A model generated the notes under the pieces. That model saw only the letters and a program-made list of their open reading frames with translations, had not been told where the DNA came from and did no database searches. From an uncultured Christensenella sp. (lineage in GTDB: Bacteria > Bacillota > Clostridia > Christensenellales > Borkfalkiaceae), in the NCBI GenBank assembly GCA_910586035.1, contig CAJUHT010000015.1, forward strand, positions 1 to 50,567: a DNA stretch of 50,567 nucleotides, read 5' to 3'. Made by a program: the position numbers and the translations under genes. Below, in pieces: positions 1 through 7,958 of this stretch; the stretch's first letter is position 1, and every line of letters begins with the position of its first letter.

Positions 1-34
1 CATTGACCCAAGTACCGCCGACACTCAGCACCGC
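1..34 (-). repeat. Second variable-repeat-like copy (partial, cut by window edge)
   Basis: Read on the minus strand, these 34 bases align without gaps to the variable repeat of the neighbouring receptor-binding gene (positions 202-235), with 27 of 34 identical. All seven differences fall in the first or second base of four codons: TTT/AGT, GGT/ACT, TAC/GTC and GAT/AAT. The third base is always kept. Each pair can be derived from AAT or AAC by changing adenines only, as expected of two variable repeats made from one DGR template. It is not itself the template, because several variable positions carry G, C or T here. Homology begins about 70 bases beyond the stop of the first gene, and the copy runs off the window. 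Confidence 0.7.
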
Positions 35-70
35 TGCACACACTACCCTTTTTGTTACAGTAAAATATAC

Positions 71-96
71 GCTAAGGGGGAGGTTTCCCCCTTAGC
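71..96 (-). promoter_or_regulatory. Hairpin/cruciform downstream of the DGR variable repeat
   Basis: A perfect 11-bp inverted repeat (GCTAAGGGGGA and TCCCCCTTAGC) with a 4-base loop starts about 11 bases after the stop codon of the variable-protein gene. Many phage DGRs have a GC-rich DNA hairpin or cruciform with a 4-nt loop just downstream of the variable repeat, where it helps target retrohoming. Stem length, loop size and position fit. It could instead be a terminator, but the bases after it on the minus strand (GTATATTTTACTG) make a poor U-tract. Confidence 0.6.
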
Positions 97-106
97 AATC
101 CCTCTC

Positions 107-1153
107 TTAAAGAGGTTTATAGCAAAGGCGACCACCGACGTCCGAGCCCGAGTAACCAGCGCCAACGTCACCGTACCAAGCCCAGAGCCCACCACCGAGA
201 CCATCGTACCAACCACCGCCGACAAACAGCACCGCGCCCTCCGACCAGCTATAATCACAGTAGTATGTACTATTGCTACCGCCAGACACGGAACTGATGT
301 AACCGAGCAGAGGAAATTTATCAAAGTAGTCAATGCCTTTAATCCAATTTCCATCAAGCGGTCTGTCGCCCATATAGATATACGGCGGATTCGTGTCCTC
401 GCTGACATAATGCGTGGGGTCAAGGCAGATATAAACTTTTTCGTCCGAGAAAGTGATACCGTCGCACCATTTCCAGACATTGCCCCACGGATTCTCAATG
501 CCTCTGTACTTGCAGGCGTGTTTGCCGTCTGTGTTGCTCGTATCGGAGCCTGAGGCGGTTTTAACCCCGTCTGTTCTACCCGTCTGCAACGCCGCACTGT
601 TTCCGTTCAGATAGCCGTACATAATTGACTGCGAATTTGTGGTAGCCATTTCAATTAAAAACAGCTCCTTGATAATTGCGTCAATCAGGAAATCGTACTG
701 CTGGTAGCCCTCGCCGTTCGCTTTGCAAGCCGTCCGCATTTGCGGCAGCGTTACATTTACGAGGCAGGTCTTACCGCTCTTAGATTCAGCTTTTGCGCTC
801 GTTCCGCTCGCCTCGTATTTGCCGACAAGCACATAGTCGATTTCGTTGCCCTTGCCGTCAACAAACAGCGTAGTAAATCCCTCGTAACGATAGCCCGAAA
901 GCTGATGTTTGTAGGTGCCGTTTGCGTTCTTAGTGATTCTGCTGTAAAACTTAGGAATCCTGATAAACACATTTCCGCTGTCGTCAACGACCTCGTGCAT
1001 ATCGCTCCACGGATAGCAACGGTCAAAATCGCTCTTAATCTCGCTTGCGCCAACGGTTACGGTGCGACCTATTGCGCTGTCCGTTCTCGTAAGCGTCGGC
1101 GCAGACTGCCCTACATTATCCACGCCGTAAATTTTGCTCTTTTCTGATACCAT
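107..1153 (-). CDS. DGR-diversified receptor-binding / tail tip protein (C-type-lectin-like)
   Basis: A 348-aa protein at the distal end of the tail block, expected to sit at the tail tip and contact the host surface. The C-terminal half has the pattern of DGR variable proteins of the formylglycine-synthase/C-type-lectin fold: a WGNVWKWCDG motif near residue 224, then a final variable stretch from about residue 305 with GGGWYDG, many Gly, Tyr, Trp and Asp residues, and the closing GGRLCY. The start follows AGGAGG with a 7-nt gap. The stop lies 11 bases before an 11-bp hairpin. The last ~45 codons match a second repeat at positions 1-34, differing only at positions typical of adenine mutagenesis. 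The reverse transcriptase and template repeat are not in the window. Family assignment rests on motif recognition. Confidence 0.8.
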   Translation of the reverse strand: MVSEKSKIYGVDNVGQSAPTLTRTDSAIGRTVTVGASEIKSDFDRCYPWSDMHEVVDDSGNVFIRIPKFYSRITKNANGTYKHQLSGYRYEGFTTLFVDGKGNEIDYVLVGKYEASGTSAKAESKSGKTCLVNVTLPQMRTACKANGEGYQQYDFLIDAIIKELFLIEMATTNSQSIMYGYLNGNSAALQTGRTDGVKTASGSDTSNTDGKHACKYRGIENPWGNVWKWCDGITFSDEKVYICLDPTHYVSEDTNPPYIYMGDRPLDGNWIKGIDYFDKFPLLGYISSVSGGSNSTYYCDYSWSEGAVLFVGGGWYDGLGGGLWAWYGDVGAGYSGSDVGGRLCYKPL

Positions 1154-1167
1154 AAAAAGTCCTCCTG

Positions 1168-2751
1168 TTAATTATTTTCAAGCGCACTTAAACGCCTCAA
1201 AATCTCCGTAAATTTTTTGTCAATAGCTCCGCCCTTAGTATAGCCGTGAGCTTTCTCCGCCTCCATAGCATAAAACGCCTCAGTCGAGCCATCGGAGCCG
1301 CCTCCGCCGTCTATTTCCGCCATCTCTAACCTGAGCACCGTTTTAGCGTCCTCAACGGCTGCGCTTATCGCATTTCCCGTCTGAGTCTTTGTATATGTCT
1401 CGCTCTTTGCGTATGCGTCCACATCGCTTGCCGTAAGCGTTATATCAGCCGTCAGAGGCTTACCGTTTACCTTTCTCGTTTCGGGCACCAAGCCGCTTAC
1501 AATATCGGAAATATTGATATTCAGCGTCTCGCCGCTCTGGAAAACGAGCGTAAGGATTTTATTTGCGTATGAGGCGTTGGTAATAAGGCTTTCAATCGGC
1601 AGGTCAACCATACCGCTACTTACCGTTTCGCCTTTCTGATTTTTGAGTGCAACCGTCAGCTTATAGTCGCTATCCACCGTTACGCTAAGCGTTAATCCGC
1701 CGCCTGCAAACAGCTTACGGAATTGCCTGTCGATTTTACCGCCGCCGATATATCCTCTCGCCGCCTCAGCCTCCTCAGCGTACATCGCTGACCCTGAGAA
1801 AACCTTGTGCTGTTCCACATAGTCCTTAAAATCGTTAAGGTCTGCGTTCGTGGCGTTTATACGCTCGTTAGCCTGACTGATGTCGGCGTTATGCTTTGCG
1901 GAGCTCACGAGCCCGTCTATAAGGTCTGCAATACTAAAAGAAATTTCCTCGTCGTTTTCGAGCGTAAGCACAACCTTTTTGTTTTCGTCGTCATACCTGC
2001 CGCTCACTACCACCGATTCAAGCGGTAAGTCAAACTGCGTCTGGCTGAGCTGTTGACCGAGACTGTTTTTGAGCTTTATCGTTACAACATAGTTGGTCGG
2101 GTCTATCTCTGCGTCGATGGCGCAAGCCAGCTTTTTATCCTGAGTGTCCGTATAACGCTTAGTCGCCGCCTGCCCGTCCACAACGGGGTCTGCGGCGTTC
2201 AACCTGCCGCTCGTCGTGTAAACAGGCACACGCCCCTCAGCAGGGCTCTCAGACACGATTATGACGCTCTGCTCGCCCTCAGGCGTTATGATGTACGCCC
2301 GTCTGTATGTGTTGGTCGCCGTTACTTTGTTGAGCTTATTTGTATCGAGTGCGTCAAGTTTTTCGGCGTGTTGGCTTATAGCAAGAGCCGTATTGTTTAA
2401 GAGTGTCTGCAATGCCACTGCCTGCGTCGCACTTACGGACGGATAAACTTTGAGTATATCCTTTGCAAAATTGCCGTTCAGAAACGCCGTAACCAGAGCG
2501 TCGAGGTTATCAACGCCGTATGCGTCCAGCTTTAACCTGATATATTCGCCTGCGTCGTTTCCCGAAATAGCGTTTTGCAGCTCGTTAATCTTGCCTGCAA
2601 GGAAAGTAGCGAGCTTGTCAAACCAGAGCTTTAATTGAGCCGCCGTAAGTCCACTCTGTCCGTACTGCGAGGCGGCGTTAGGTCTGTCAGCTAACGCCTG
2701 TACGCCCCTCTCTTTTATCTGCTCAGTTGTTATATTGCTTAATTTTTTCAC
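1168..2751 (-). CDS. Tail fibre / fibre-base protein with duplicated beta modules
   Basis: A 527-aa protein between the nozzle-like gene and the receptor-binding gene, so probably the fibre or adaptor that carries the latter. The N-terminus (residues 1-70) is helical and would anchor to the tail. Two homologous ~75-residue beta-rich modules, at about residues 208-285 and 345-420, share a pattern of LKN or KNQ, DLP.ES and ..IADL..GLV. A shorter motif is also repeated: YAEEAEAARGYIGGGKID and YAMEAEKAHGYTKGGAIDKK. Translation starts at GTG with GGAGG six bases upstream. No enzymatic domain is recognised. The exact role is inferred from position and repeat architecture. Confidence 0.65.
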   Translation of the reverse strand: MKKLSNITTEQIKERGVQALADRPNAASQYGQSGLTAAQLKLWFDKLATFLAGKINELQNAISGNDAGEYIRLKLDAYGVDNLDALVTAFLNGNFAKDILKVYPSVSATQAVALQTLLNNTALAISQHAEKLDALDTNKLNKVTATNTYRRAYIITPEGEQSVIIVSESPAEGRVPVYTTSGRLNAADPVVDGQAATKRYTDTQDKKLACAIDAEIDPTNYVVTIKLKNSLGQQLSQTQFDLPLESVVVSGRYDDENKKVVLTLENDEEISFSIADLIDGLVSSAKHNADISQANERINATNADLNDFKDYVEQHKVFSGSAMYAEEAEAARGYIGGGKIDRQFRKLFAGGGLTLSVTVDSDYKLTVALKNQKGETVSSGMVDLPIESLITNASYANKILTLVFQSGETLNINISDIVSGLVPETRKVNGKPLTADITLTASDVDAYAKSETYTKTQTGNAISAAVEDAKTVLRLEMAEIDGGGGSDGSTEAFYAMEAEKAHGYTKGGAIDKKFTEILRRLSALENN

Positions 2752-2762
2752 TGTTCGCCTCC

Positions 2763-5417
2763 TTAGCCCTTATAGCGTCCTGCAACACGATAGCGATATG
2801 AGATTGAGAACAGCGCAAACGGTTTAAGGTATTCGTCCGAAAACAGGTAGTATTGTTTCTCTACCCACTGTTTCTCTTTCTCTTTTATCGCAAACAGGCT
2901 CTGCTCCGTCGTGTTAAAAGTCAGGTCAGAAAAATCCAAGTCCTCAAACGAGAAAATGGCGTTGTTTATTCTCGCAATCTGCACATAAGGCTTTTTGTTC
3001 GTCCGTACCTTTACTTTTGCCGAGCTGTTTTTGAAAGATTTAGTTTTTATTACGGTAGAACGCTTAATCGTCGTCTTTGTCAAATGCGGTATTCCGCAAT
3101 TATCCATTACCGTAGCGCAGCCGCAAACAATAATCCTATTGTCGTAGCTGTATGTCGTTGTCGGCAGTTCGCCGTCCTCGCCTCTCAGGTCAAAGTTAAA
3201 TGAGCACACAATACCGTTTTCGCACCCGAAAAACAGATTGTCGTTGAAAGAGCGCAGTACGACGGCTTTTCTAAATTTGCCGCCTGTAAAATTGCCTTTC
3301 GTCTCACATAAATAAGCGTGTCGCTCAACCACCTCGCCCGAATCGTCTTTTACATCGTAAATGACATAAGAAACGCCCACAGTGTAGTCCGTCTCCCCGA
3401 TATGTACCGTTACGGGCTTTGAATAAACGGTAATGTCCGTATTCCCGTTGAGGTCTGGCTCGTTTACGATTTCGCCGCAGAGATTTTTAGGCTCGTCGTT
3501 TACCGTGTTCACGCTCGTTGCAAGTTCAAGCTCGTACTCTGCGCCGTCGTATTCGACCTTTGCTCCCACAAGCTCCTCAGGCAATACGCTGGCGTATTTA
3601 TACTCCCTGTATTGCTTATCCCAAGTACCTATGTTTTCAAGGTAATACCACTCATATTGCATAGCTCCCGTTTCGTCCTGATAGCGTTGCCTGCTATCTG
3701 CAAGGAATATCTTGCCGTCAGTCAACACGCACAGATAGCCGCCCCACTCTTCAAGGCAGACCTGAGACAAATCCGTATTTACGAGCTTAGTATCTATCAA
3801 CCTGCTGCGGTGTTCGTTGGAACGCTCAGAGGCAATTTTTAACTGTCCTACGCCCTCTACGCCGAGACGAGAAATAAATATAGGGTCGTCAAGAAAATTG
3901 CAACAGGCTCCCATACAGCCAAGCCCAGACAGCCCCTGTACGGACGGGTAAATGCGAGGCATAAGATGTATATTGCTGTCCGTAGCCGTATGGAAATAAA
4001 TTGCGCTGTCCTGCTGTGTATCGCTTTTGAGCACCATCAGCGTATCGGAAACGCACATTATACCCGTGATAGGCGACATACCTACGCCGTCCTGCATATA
4101 GTTCAAAATACCGAAATACGACGGGTCAGCATAGCCCGTATTATTTCTGCCGCAGAAAAAGACATAGTTATGGTAGTCGGGATTTCCCGTACAGAATACC
4201 CTGCCGTCATAAGTCGTGCAGAGCGTACATTTCGTTATGAGCTCCGCAATATCGTCCATATTGACCGTAACGCCGTCTATGGTTTTAAGCGTCTTAGAGG
4301 CTGTTATTTCCACGCCAGCATAGCCTTGCTCATACTTTGAGCCACCCGTCCTCGTCGTCTCCTCAGGCTTTGTAGGAGCCGTATTTAGCGTGATTTTGCC
4401 GTTTACCAAATCCACCGTATATGCGGAGGCGGCTAAGGTCGTACCGTAAACCTTTACAGAGACGACAGAATCAAGATTATTCTCGTTCATATAAAAGGTT
4501 TTCGTGGTACCATCAGCAACAAATGTGTGCTTAAATCTCGGCGTTAAAATATTTCTCTGCTCGTACTCCTTGCCTGCGTCGGCATTTTCGCCAGACGGCA
4601 CAATATTTATGTAGGTAGTAGGCACATAAACAGGGTGCTTATCGCCGTAATTTACGACGGGTATAATCTCCTCTCCGTCGTACACGAGATAGTTTTTACC
4701 GTCTATGATATAGAGCAAATTATTAAATATAAAATACTCGCTCCTGTGCTCGTTCATAGTCGAATAAAGCAGGTCTGCGCTGGTCGTTATGCCCTCGTAA
4801 TACTCAACCTCTAAAATGTCTCCCTCTCCCACCTCAGAGCTCGTGAGAGACAGCGTTTTAGTCGTCTTATTGAAAGACGAAACGCCCGTAATATTCGAGC
4901 CAGATTGTAATTTTACGCTTATTATCCCCTCGCACTTAAAAGCAAGGTTGATGTTGTAAGTGTAGAGCGTAACGCCGCCCACCTCGTTGCTTTGAGTGGG
5001 CTCAGGAGCGGAAACAGCCTTAGTCGTCGGTATATTTATCGAATACGGGTAATCGTGCCACAGGTAGAGTTTTTTGCCGCTATGCACAACAACACGCTCT
5101 GCGCCGTTAGCCAGCTTTGATTTGAAATAAAAAATACCGTAAATCTCACGGTTAGGCTCCGTAACCTCTGTTGCGGTAGCTATACCGCTTGAATTTACGG
5201 TAATCGTCTGCGAGAAATCCGCCCTGCGCCTGTACCCTGCCATCGTTTCCAGAGCCTCGCCCTGTCCGCTCTTATAGTCCTTGTACATATTGACGAGATA
5301 AGCGAGGCGTGAGGCGTGTACCTGCGTATGGTCGTTAGAAAAATCAACGCCCTTAAAATTCCCGTAGTGCCTGCTGTATTCGGTTACAGCCTTACTTAAA
5401 ACGCCCATACTTACCAC
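2763..5417 (-). CDS. Tail nozzle-like protein (T7 gp12 / tail tubular B type)
   Basis: Up to 884 aa. The reading frame opens at a GTG (5417), but an ATG three codons later (5408) has GGGGTGG just upstream and is the likelier start, giving 881 aa. It follows the adaptor gene directly (stop at 5411-5413). Size, gene order (capsid, adaptor, this gene, fibre) and repetitive beta-rich sequence match the nozzle of short-tailed phages, which forms the distal DNA exit channel. Visible patches include a QGLSGLGCMGACCNF segment and an ISRLGVEGVG segment, as in phage stabilisation or nozzle proteins. Assignment is by context more than by any diagnostic motif. Confidence 0.65.
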   Translation of the reverse strand: MVSMGVLSKAVTEYSRHYGNFKGVDFSNDHTQVHASRLAYLVNMYKDYKSGQGEALETMAGYRRRADFSQTITVNSSGIATATEVTEPNREIYGIFYFKSKLANGAERVVVHSGKKLYLWHDYPYSINIPTTKAVSAPEPTQSNEVGGVTLYTYNINLAFKCEGIISVKLQSGSNITGVSSFNKTTKTLSLTSSEVGEGDILEVEYYEGITTSADLLYSTMNEHRSEYFIFNNLLYIIDGKNYLVYDGEEIIPVVNYGDKHPVYVPTTYINIVPSGENADAGKEYEQRNILTPRFKHTFVADGTTKTFYMNENNLDSVVSVKVYGTTLAASAYTVDLVNGKITLNTAPTKPEETTRTGGSKYEQGYAGVEITASKTLKTIDGVTVNMDDIAELITKCTLCTTYDGRVFCTGNPDYHNYVFFCGRNNTGYADPSYFGILNYMQDGVGMSPITGIMCVSDTLMVLKSDTQQDSAIYFHTATDSNIHLMPRIYPSVQGLSGLGCMGACCNFLDDPIFISRLGVEGVGQLKIASERSNEHRSRLIDTKLVNTDLSQVCLEEWGGYLCVLTDGKIFLADSRQRYQDETGAMQYEWYYLENIGTWDKQYREYKYASVLPEELVGAKVEYDGAEYELELATSVNTVNDEPKNLCGEIVNEPDLNGNTDITVYSKPVTVHIGETDYTVGVSYVIYDVKDDSGEVVERHAYLCETKGNFTGGKFRKAVVLRSFNDNLFFGCENGIVCSFNFDLRGEDGELPTTTYSYDNRIIVCGCATVMDNCGIPHLTKTTIKRSTVIKTKSFKNSSAKVKVRTNKKPYVQIARINNAIFSFEDLDFSDLTFNTTEQSLFAIKEKEKQWVEKQYYLFSDEYLKPFALFSISYRYRVAGRYKG

Positions 5418-6337
5418 CCCGTTTTATTGCGGTAAACGACAGGCTTTAAGCTCTTTTCTTTCGCCATAATTTCCGCAACCTGAGCGTTATAGAGCGTCAG
5501 GTAATACTCAGCCTTTGTCGGCTCGTCGTCCGCCCAGATATAGCTTGCAACGAGATTAGGCATTAAACAGCAAAGCTCGCTGTCAAGGTCAATATTAGTC
5601 TCCTCCATATCGTCGTTTAACGAGAGCTGTTTATTTTGTCTGTTATACACCACATCGTAAACGCCTTTAATGGACGCAGGGATAAGGATTTTACTTGCAC
5701 CCTCTACAAAGTAGTCGGTATTCAAGATAAAGCCCTTATCCCTCTGTGCGTCCGTAATCGGAGGACACACAAACGACACAAAATCGTCTGTGAGGCTGGC
5801 AATATCATAGGAGATGTATTTACTGAACGCAGGAACGCTCTCAGGGTCTGCCGACAGCAGGCTCCCATACATAGCCACATTTTGCACCCAATAAATATAA
5901 TCCCCTGAAAATTTGATACGGACTAAGCCCAGATACGGCTTATCCCCGTCAAGTATCAAACCTCTGTATTTTTCAAACTGACCTTTTTCGGAAACAAGCT
6001 CAACCGCTGCAAGCGTCTCCCAAGTCTCCCCAAAGTCAGTGCTTTTTTCGATAGTTGCTATACCGTTGCCGTTACACTCAAAAAAGTAGCTTTTTGCGCC
6101 ATCGGTAGAAAAAATAAGAGCCTCGTCGTCTTTACATACAGGCTCGTAAGTGCTTTCACTCAGCTTATTTACAAGCGGAAAATGATTGAGTTTATAGATA
6201 GAGGTAGCTGGTCTTATGCGGTTAATCTGCACAATGGCTCTGTTAGCTGCAAGGATAAAACCGTTTAGCCTCTCGCTTTCGAGCTCCGTTTCAAAACCGA
6301 GCTCCGCCACAGAGTCGTACAATTCTTTGATTGTCAT
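5411..6337 (-). CDS. Head-tail adaptor (tail tubular A / gatekeeper-like)
   Basis: A 308-aa protein between the capsid and nozzle genes. The N-terminus (TIKELYDSVAELGFETELE, then a helical NGFILAANRAIVQINRIRPA stretch) resembles the T7 gp11-like adaptors that ring the portal. The C-terminus is helical and ends with a basic tail. AAGGAGG lies seven bases before the ATG. It shares its end with the nozzle gene, so the two are probably translationally coupled. Function is inferred from order and size. Confidence 0.6.
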   Translation of the reverse strand: MTIKELYDSVAELGFETELESERLNGFILAANRAIVQINRIRPATSIYKLNHFPLVNKLSESTYEPVCKDDEALIFSTDGAKSYFFECNGNGIATIEKSTDFGETWETLAAVELVSEKGQFEKYRGLILDGDKPYLGLVRIKFSGDYIYWVQNVAMYGSLLSADPESVPAFSKYISYDIASLTDDFVSFVCPPITDAQRDKGFILNTDYFVEGASKILIPASIKGVYDVVYNRQNKQLSLNDDMEETNIDLDSELCCLMPNLVASYIWADDEPTKAEYYLTLYNAQVAEIMAKEKSLKPVVYRNKTGW

Positions 6338-6373
6338 AGCAAAACCTCCTTTTGAGAATAAACCTCAGGACAA

Positions 6374-6403
6374 GGCTTGCGTCTCATAACCGCAAGCCCG
6401 TCC
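6374..6403 (-). other. Hairpin in the capsid-adaptor intergenic region
   Basis: GGCTTGCG (6374-6381) pairs with CGCAAGCC (6391-6398) over a 9-nt loop. An outer GGAC/GTCC pair (6368-6371 with 6400-6403) extends the stem. It lies between the capsid terminator and the adaptor start on the minus-strand transcript. It has no U-tract, so it may be an mRNA processing or stability element. Confidence 0.4.
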
Positions 6404-6409
6404 AGAGTC

Positions 6410-6446
6410 AAAACGCCCCGTAAGTATTTTCGACGGGGCGTTTTTA
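6410..6446 (-). terminator. Terminator downstream of the major capsid gene
   Basis: AAAACGCCCCGT (6410-6421) pairs perfectly with ACGGGGCGTTTT (6433-6444), a 12-bp stem with an 11-nt loop. A U-run follows on either strand. It lies seven bases after the capsid stop codon. It probably trims capsid transcripts so that adaptor, nozzle and fibre messages are less abundant. Confidence 0.75.
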
Positions 6447-6452
6447 TCGAAA

Positions 6453-7490
6453 TTAAAGAGCCGTCGCACCCGTGCAGGTCGCCCCGTCCACAGCAAGGAG
6501 CAAGTGTTTCCAAGTCGTGAAACCGATACCGAAACGGCAGTAACCGTTCCAGATATTGTTACGGGTATGTTCGTCGATGTAGCTCCTGATGTCGAGAGTT
6601 ACACGGTTATAGAACATAGAGCCCAAAAGCTGCTCGTTTGCCTCCGACGACATCAGCATAAACCTGTCGTCCGTAGTTTCCCAGCCCGACAAAATGACGA
6701 TAGTCCAATTCCCGTACTGAGTGTTGATGTCGTTGTAGTCCGTGCCCGTCGTTCTTTCGGAGCCGACAACCTTTTTAACAATCTGTTCAAGGTCGGGGCG
6801 GTTGCAAGGCAATATGATAGTGTCGGGCACATATTCCATCGTCTCGCCGTTCTCGTCCTTGTAGTTGCGCATTTTGTTTGCGAGCTGTCCGAGTGCTTTT
6901 TCAAACGCCGTCGTGGTGGCGCAAATGCCGCTCTTGAAATAGAAATTGCTCTGCGTCTTGCCCTTAAACTTTTCCTGCGAGTAAGGGTGCGCCGAGTGGA
7001 ATACGGGTTTACCGTCGCCCGTAGTAAGGTCAACATACGCCTTATTGAACTTGCCGCCCGTTTCGGTAGCGTGTGCCAAAGCCCACGCAGCGAGCTTAGT
7101 ACGGGTTTTGTAGTACGCACGGACAAAGCCCTTAGGCTTAGCCTTTACATTGGCACCCAAGCCCATTTTGGAGTCGTCTGCCATTTCCTTTGTGATGGTA
7201 AACTCTTTCATAAACGGGATATGCTCAATCGTCTTTTTGAACGCCAGCTCAATGCTGTCGTTCTCCGCCCCTGCGCCCTCTTTGACGCTCTGGAAAGTGT
7301 CAAAGTCGGTCTGCCCCATCGTCGTTTCCGCATAGCGGTTGGATTTTTCAACATTGAAAAGGACATCGAGGAGCGTCTTTTTCTTTTCCAGAGCGTTGCT
7401 TTCGTTCTGGATAAGTGCCTTAATGGGGTGTTCAAACTTGCCGTACAAGGGCTCGTTTTTACCCACTAACTTAGAAAATATAATAGCCAT
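6453..7490 (-). CDS. Major capsid protein
   Basis: A 345-aa structural protein, expected to adopt the HK97 fold and build the icosahedral shell. It lies directly after scaffold and decoration genes and before the head-tail adaptor, the usual place for the capsid gene. Recognisable features are a long mixed N-terminal arm, the ADDSKMGLGANVKAK segment, the ALAHATETGG helix, and a C-terminal RFGIGFTTWKHL beta strand. No separate maturation protease was found near it. GGAGG precedes the ATG. A strong hairpin terminator follows. Confidence 0.8.
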   Translation of the reverse strand: MAIIFSKLVGKNEPLYGKFEHPIKALIQNESNALEKKKTLLDVLFNVEKSNRYAETTMGQTDFDTFQSVKEGAGAENDSIELAFKKTIEHIPFMKEFTITKEMADDSKMGLGANVKAKPKGFVRAYYKTRTKLAAWALAHATETGGKFNKAYVDLTTGDGKPVFHSAHPYSQEKFKGKTQSNFYFKSGICATTTAFEKALGQLANKMRNYKDENGETMEYVPDTIILPCNRPDLEQIVKKVVGSERTTGTDYNDINTQYGNWTIVILSGWETTDDRFMLMSSEANEQLLGSMFYNRVTLDIRSYIDEHTRNNIWNGYCRFGIGFTTWKHLLLAVDGATCTGATAL

Positions 7491-7509
7491 TTTCTCTGTT
7501 CCTCCTGTT

Positions 7510-7929
7510 TTACTCTACGATAACGGAAATCAAGTCTCCGTTAGATTTGTTGGTGTTTGCGTCCAAAGCGTCCACAACGGTTATAACGCCGCCTGTGGTA
7601 ACATCGGTAACGCCGAGCCCGTCCGTATCCACTTTCAATTTGGAACCGACGACGATTGCGACGGCGGTTTCGGAAAACGATACGGGCACCTCGAAAACCA
7701 TATTGGGCGCAATACGGTAGCAAGGCAGGTCTTTCTGACCGCTTGCGGGTGCCGTATAGTCTGCGAGTGAAATGTGGGTCGGCTTTGTGGTACCCGACGC
7801 TTTTGTGAGCTTGCCGCTCGAAAGCACCAGAGCCTCGCCCTCTTTATAGACCTCGCTTGCGGTCGTGGGCAAGGATTCCGTTTCGGGTACATTTATTCTG
7901 CCGTTGATTATCTTTTTGCAGTTAAACAT
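7510..7929 (-). CDS. Probable capsid decoration/cement protein
   Basis: A 139-aa, beta-rich small protein between scaffold and major capsid genes. It lacks cysteine clusters and membrane segments. It contains a Gly/Thr/Val-rich C-terminal half (GLGVTDVTTGGVITVVDALD) like trimeric head-decoration proteins. AAGGAG lies upstream of the ATG. Gene order strongly implies a head role. The specific decoration function is inferred. Confidence 0.55.
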   Translation of the reverse strand: MFNCKKIINGRINVPETESLPTTASEVYKEGEALVLSSGKLTKASGTTKPTHISLADYTAPASGQKDLPCYRIAPNMVFEVPVSFSETAVAIVVGSKLKVDTDGLGVTDVTTGGVITVVDALDANTNKSNGDLISVIVE

Positions 7930-7958
7930 ACGATAAAAATTCTCCTTGTTAAATGTAA

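Noticed and set aside
55..597. Open frame of 180 codons antiparallel-frame to the receptor-binding gene
   Set aside because: It lies in another frame of the same strand, has low-complexity Arg/Thr/Val composition, and the overlapping frame has clear family motifs and a ribosome binding site.
6504..7469. 321-codon plus-strand frame opposite the capsid gene
   Set aside because: Shadow of the capsid gene. No ribosome binding site and no protein-like pattern. The minus-strand frame is well supported.
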